Of a stretch of 64,000 nucleotides of DNA, positions 61,430-64,000 are shown piece after piece. The translations under genes and the position numbers were made by a program. Every line of letters begins with the position of its first letter. Position 1 is the first letter of the stretch. This DNA comes from Halalkalibacter hemicellulosilyticusJCM 9152. GTDB lineage: Bacteria > Bacillota > Bacilli > Bacillales > Bacillaceae_D. The stretch is taken from the NCBI RefSeq assembly GCF_000513115.1, contig NZ_BAUU01000026.1, positions 1-64,000 of the forward strand, in the 5' to 3' direction. Below the pieces are notes generated by a model that worked only from the letters and a program-made list of their open reading frames with translations, was not told the DNA's origin and ran no database searches.

Positions 61430-61705
61430 ATGGATAGTTCCAAAAGTACAGTCCAACCGAACAAACAACAGCTACTTAATCGTTTGAAACGAGTGGAAGG
61501 GCAAGTGAGGGGGATCCACAATATGGTTGAGAACGATCGCTATTGTGTAGATATTTTAAATCAAATAGCAGCCGTTCAATCTGCTATGAACAAAGTGTCG
61601 CTTGCACTTATGGAAGATCATACGCACCATTGTGTTGCTAATGCAATTAAAAATAACAAAGGTGAAGAAGCGATTGACGAGCTTATGACGGTCATGAAAA
61701 AATGA
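61430..61705 (+). CDS. csoR: Copper-sensing repressor CsoR
   Basis: 91 residues: all-helical CsoR/DUF156 fold with the Cu(I) ligands Cys in NDRYCVDIL, His in EDHTHHCVAN and Cys two residues later. RLKRVEGQVRGIHNMVE is the family opening. Represses copZ and copA until Cu(I) binds. Confidence 0.94.
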   Translation: MDSSKSTVQPNKQQLLNRLKRVEGQVRGIHNMVENDRYCVDILNQIAAVQSAMNKVSLALMEDHTHHCVANAIKNNKGEEAIDELMTVMKK

Positions 61706-61717
61706 TAAAATAATTTT

Positions 61718-61743
61718 AAGATCACACTCCTGTGATCTTTTTT
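61718..61743 (+). terminator. Terminator after csoR
   Basis: AAGATCACA-ctcc-TGTGATCTT followed by TTTTT. 61744-61900 holds no gene. Confidence 0.88.
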
Positions 61744-61904
61744 CTGAGGGTATATATGACAGGATCTTTTCTCCGTTGTTGTAGTATACAGTTCTACCCC
61801 TTTGATGTTTTTGCTAGTATACAAAAGACTTAACATCATCATGATAGGATAGACAAAGTCTAATGGTGAAGCACATTCATAGCACTAAAAAATAAACAAA
61901 ACGG

Positions 61905-61933
61905 TTGAATACTATACCGGGGTATTGTATAAT
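61905..61933 (+). promoter_or_regulatory. copZ promoter with CsoR site in the spacer
   Basis: TTGAAT at 61905-61910, 17 bp, TATAAT at 61928-61933. The spacer is ACTATACCGGGGTATTG, a CsoR-type operator (TATACC/GGTAT). Confidence 0.82.
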
Positions 61934-61972
61934 GATTTCAGATCGTAATATAACAATAAGGAGGAAATATTC

Positions 61973-62200
61973 ATGGAACAAAAAACATTATCAGTTAAAG
62001 GGATGTCTTGCGGACATTGTGTAAGTTCTATAAAAGAAAACGTTGGAGAGCTTGGAGGAGTGAGCAAAGTGAACGTCGATTTACAACGTGCAAAAGTAGC
62101 CGTTCAATATGATGCAGATCAGGTTACAGTTGATAGCATAAAAGAGGTCATTGAAGAGCAGGGATATGATGTAGAAGGTATTGAAAGCGCTAATTCTTAA
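61973..62200 (+). CDS. copZ: Copper chaperone CopZ
   Basis: 75 residues, one HMA domain with the Cu(I) motif GMSCGHCVSSI (M-x-C-x2-C). Carries Cu(I) to the ATPase CopA. AAGGAGG site. Its promoter carries the clearest CsoR site of the three. Confidence 0.93.
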   Translation: MEQKTLSVKGMSCGHCVSSIKENVGELGGVSKVNVDLQRAKVAVQYDADQVTVDSIKEVIEEQGYDVEGIESANS

Positions 62201-62324
62201 GTAAGGACAATGAAAATGGACAAATCAATTTTTTAGTGTTTTTGTTTGAAAAGCAATGGCTTTGCTCGATACGTGAAATTTAAATAGGCAACGGCCATTG
62301 CTAAATAGATCTTGCCATTAAAAA

Positions 62325-62350
62325 ATATATACCCCTGTACTGTATATAAT
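62325..62350 (+). promoter_or_regulatory. CsoR operator-like site before copA
   Basis: ATATATACCCCTGTACTGTA then TATAAT: TATACCCC...GTATA dyad overlapping the -10 box TATAAT (62345-62350). A -35 box at the right distance is poor. 62201-62320 holds no gene. Confidence 0.6.
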
Positions 62351-62368
62351 CAAACAGGAGTGGTGAAA

Positions 62369-64000
62369 GTGGAGCAAAAAGAAGTCTCAATGAAGGTATC
62401 AGGTATGACGTGTGCCGCATGTGCTAATAAGATCGAAAAAGGCTTGTCTAAAATGGAAGGTGTTCAAGAGGCGAATGTAAACTTTGCTATTGAGACTACT
62501 AAAGTCATATATGATCCTCAATATACAAGTCCAAAGGATTTTGAAAATAAAATAGAGAAGCTTGGTTATCATGTTTTGCATGAAAAGGATGAATTTGATA
62601 TTTCCGGTATGACATGTGCCGCATGTGCAACAAGGATTGAAAAGCGAATTAATAAAATGGAAGGTGTCTCCCAAGCTAATGTTAATTTTGCATTAGAAAC
62701 CATTTCTGTTGAATATGATCCAGAAACAGTTAGAGCATCAGAGATGGTGGAAGTTGTCAAAAAATTAGGCTATAACTTGATTCCTAAACAAGATCAAGAA
62801 GACAAAGTAGACCATAAAGAAAGAGAAATTGAAAATCAGTATGGGAAATTCCTGCTTTCTGCAGTTCTGACTCTTCCTCTTTTATGGACAATGGTGACGC
62901 ACTTTGAAATGACGTCATTTCTTTATATGCCAGATATGTTTATGAATCCATGGGTTCAACTGGCGTTAGCGACTCCGGTTCAATTTGTAGTAGGCGCTCA
63001 ATTTTATCGTGGTTCGTATCATGCGTTAAGGAGTAAGAGTGCTAATATGGATGTGCTCGTTGCTTTAGGTACGAGTGCTGCCTACTTTTACAGTATTTAT
63101 TTAGGATGGGAGTGGATGAGTGCAGGAAGTCAAGGAATGCCTGAATTGTATTTTGAGGCTGCCGCGGTCATTATTACCCTCATTGTTCTTGGCAAGCTAT
63201 TTGAAGTTCGTGCAAAAGGAAAAACAAGTCAGGCGATTCAAAAGCTGCTAGGTTTACAGGCTAAAACAGCACGTTTGATTCGTGATGGGGAAGAAGTAGA
63301 GGTTCCAGTAGACGAAGTGATGACTGGCGACCTTTTAATCATTAAACCAGGTGAGAAAGTACCTGTCGATGGCGAGATCATGGAAGGCCGGTCAGCTATA
63401 GATGAGTCGATGATTACTGGGGAGAGTATTCCGGTTGACAAGTCGATTGGAGATCAAGTGATCGGCGCTACGATCAATAAGAATGGCTCTATTCAAGTGA
63501 GAGCAACTAAGGTTGGCAAGGATACAGCTTTATCACAAATTGTAAAAGTGGTTCAAGAGGCACAGAGCTCAAAGGCAGATATTCAGCGTATGGTTGATAA
63601 AGTCTCTGGTATTTTTGTCCCGGTTGTCGTAGTCGTTGCGATTGCTACTTTTCTAATATGGTATTTCATCGTTACACCTGGAGATTTACGCTCTGCGTTA
63701 ATCCCGATGATCTCGATTTTGGTTATTGCTTGTCCTTGCGCGTTAGGGCTCGCTACGCCAACATCGATTATGGCCGGATCAGGCCGATCAGCGGAAATGG
63801 GGCTTTTGTTTAAGGGTGGAGAGCATTTAGAAAACACACAATCAATTCAAACCGTCGTGTTAGATAAAACAGGTACGGTAACAAAAGGTGAGCCTGAGCT
63901 AACGGATTTGATTGTAACGGATGGTTTCACTGAAGAAAGCGTGCTTTATTATGTTGGTTCAGCAGAGCGTAACTCAGAGCATCCTTTAGCACAAGCGATT
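62369..64000 (+). CDS. copA: Copper-exporting P1B-type ATPase CopA (runs off the window)
   Basis: 544 codons visible from GTG 62369 (AGGAGTGG in front); no stop before the window ends. Two N-terminal HMA domains (VSGMTCAACANKIEKGLSKM and ISGMTCAACATRIEKRINKM), membrane helices, actuator loop with MITGESIPVDK, the ion-binding C-P-C in LVIACPCALGLATP, and the phosphorylation site DKTGTVTKGEP; the nucleotide domain is cut in SAERNSEHPLAQAI. About 250 residues are missing. Exports Cu(I). Confidence 0.94.
   Translation, partial: MEQKEVSMKVSGMTCAACANKIEKGLSKMEGVQEANVNFAIETTKVIYDPQYTSPKDFENKIEKLGYHVLHEKDEFDISGMTCAACATRIEKRINKMEGVSQANVNFALETISVEYDPETVRASEMVEVVKKLGYNLIPKQDQEDKVDHKEREIENQYGKFLLSAVLTLPLLWTMVTHFEMTSFLYMPDMFMNPWVQLALATPVQFVVGAQFYRGSYHALRSKSANMDVLVALGTSAAYFYSIYLGWEWMSAGSQGMPELYFEAAAVIITLIVLGKLFEVRAKGKTSQAIQKLLGLQAKTARLIRDGEEVEVPVDEVMTGDLLIIKPGEKVPVDGEIMEGRSAIDESMITGESIPVDKSIGDQVIGATINKNGSIQVRATKVGKDTALSQIVKVVQEAQSSKADIQRMVDKVSGIFVPVVVVVAIATFLIWYFIVTPGDLRSALIPMISILVIACPCALGLATPTSIMAGSGRSAEMGLLFKGGEHLENTQSIQTVVLDKTGTVTKGEPELTDLIVTDGFTEESVLYYVGSAERNSEHPLAQAI

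Noticed and set aside
1-64000. CRISPR array, phage integrase or intact transposase
   Set aside because: No regularly spaced repeats of CRISPR type, no tyrosine or serine recombinase motifs, and only fragments of TnsA and an IS1182 transposase were found.

Overview
The window looks like a chromosomal segment of a low-GC member of the Bacillaceae (Bacillus or alkaliphilic-Bacillus type). The evidence is the conserved block sigW-rsiW-cdaA-cdaR-glmM-glmS, a glmS ribozyme in front of glmS, sigma-A promoters and ribosome-binding sites of Bacillus type, and a Bacillus-like tRNA cluster. I cannot name the species from sequence alone.

Layout. (1) 1-0.2 kb: tRNA-Asn and tRNA-Thr. (2) 0.5-18.0 kb: a phage-tail locus. 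A leftward regulatory arm (XRE repressor, ImmA/IrrE-type peptidase, hypothetical) faces a rightward arm with an XtrA-like protein, an ArpU-type late regulator, a scaffold-like protein, tail terminator, tail tube, two tail chaperones, tape measure, Dit, a very long Tal/receptor-binding gene, holin-like proteins and an amidase endolysin. No terminase, portal, capsid, integrase or replication gene is present. The order is that of an F-type (flexible, siphovirus-like) tailocin such as Listeria monocin, or of a prophage that lost its head genes. Single-base frameshifts in the Tal gene (three) and the holin (one) suggest decay. (3) 18.2-18.8 kb: seven tRNA genes (Glu, Val, Tyr, Gln, Lys, Gly, Ala). 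(4) 19.4-26.5 kb: core genes for the sigma-W envelope stress response, c-di-AMP synthesis and amino-sugar synthesis. (5) 26.5-about 59.5 kb: an accessory island just downstream of glmS, the classical attTn7 site. (6) 59.8-64 kb: ArsR/SRPBCC and VOC genes, then a copper efflux set (csoR, copZ, copA; copA runs off the window).

The main observation is in the island. Twenty-five bases after the glmS stop codon begins a sequence with the hallmarks of a Tn7-like right end: TGT terminus, iterated about 20-bp sites, a hairpin, then a 54-codon stub homologous to the N terminus of TnsA. Related sequences recur, all in the same orientation, near 31.1, 41.4, 47.5, 54.8 and 59.4 kb. I read this as the record of repeated Tn7-like insertions at attTn7 that have decayed to their ends and cargo. 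The compartments between the ends carry small regulator-plus-effector modules: TetR/NmrA, a Bce-type two-component system with ABC transporter, a class A beta-lactamase with BlaR1-BlaI, TetR/hydrolase/Lpd, TetR/DUF4260, VOC/WYL regulator, CGNR/PNPOx/HesB, an HxlR/NADPH reductase pair, and a fusion of a CPBP membrane protease to a glycosidase-like domain. Remnants of a HEPN-type abortive-infection gene and an IS1182-type transposase also lie there.

A second mobile signal is a family of tiny palindromes with the core CACTGAAAAAGT. In the tail locus one copy sits inside the loop of another, flanked by an 8-bp direct repeat; a third copy follows rsiW.
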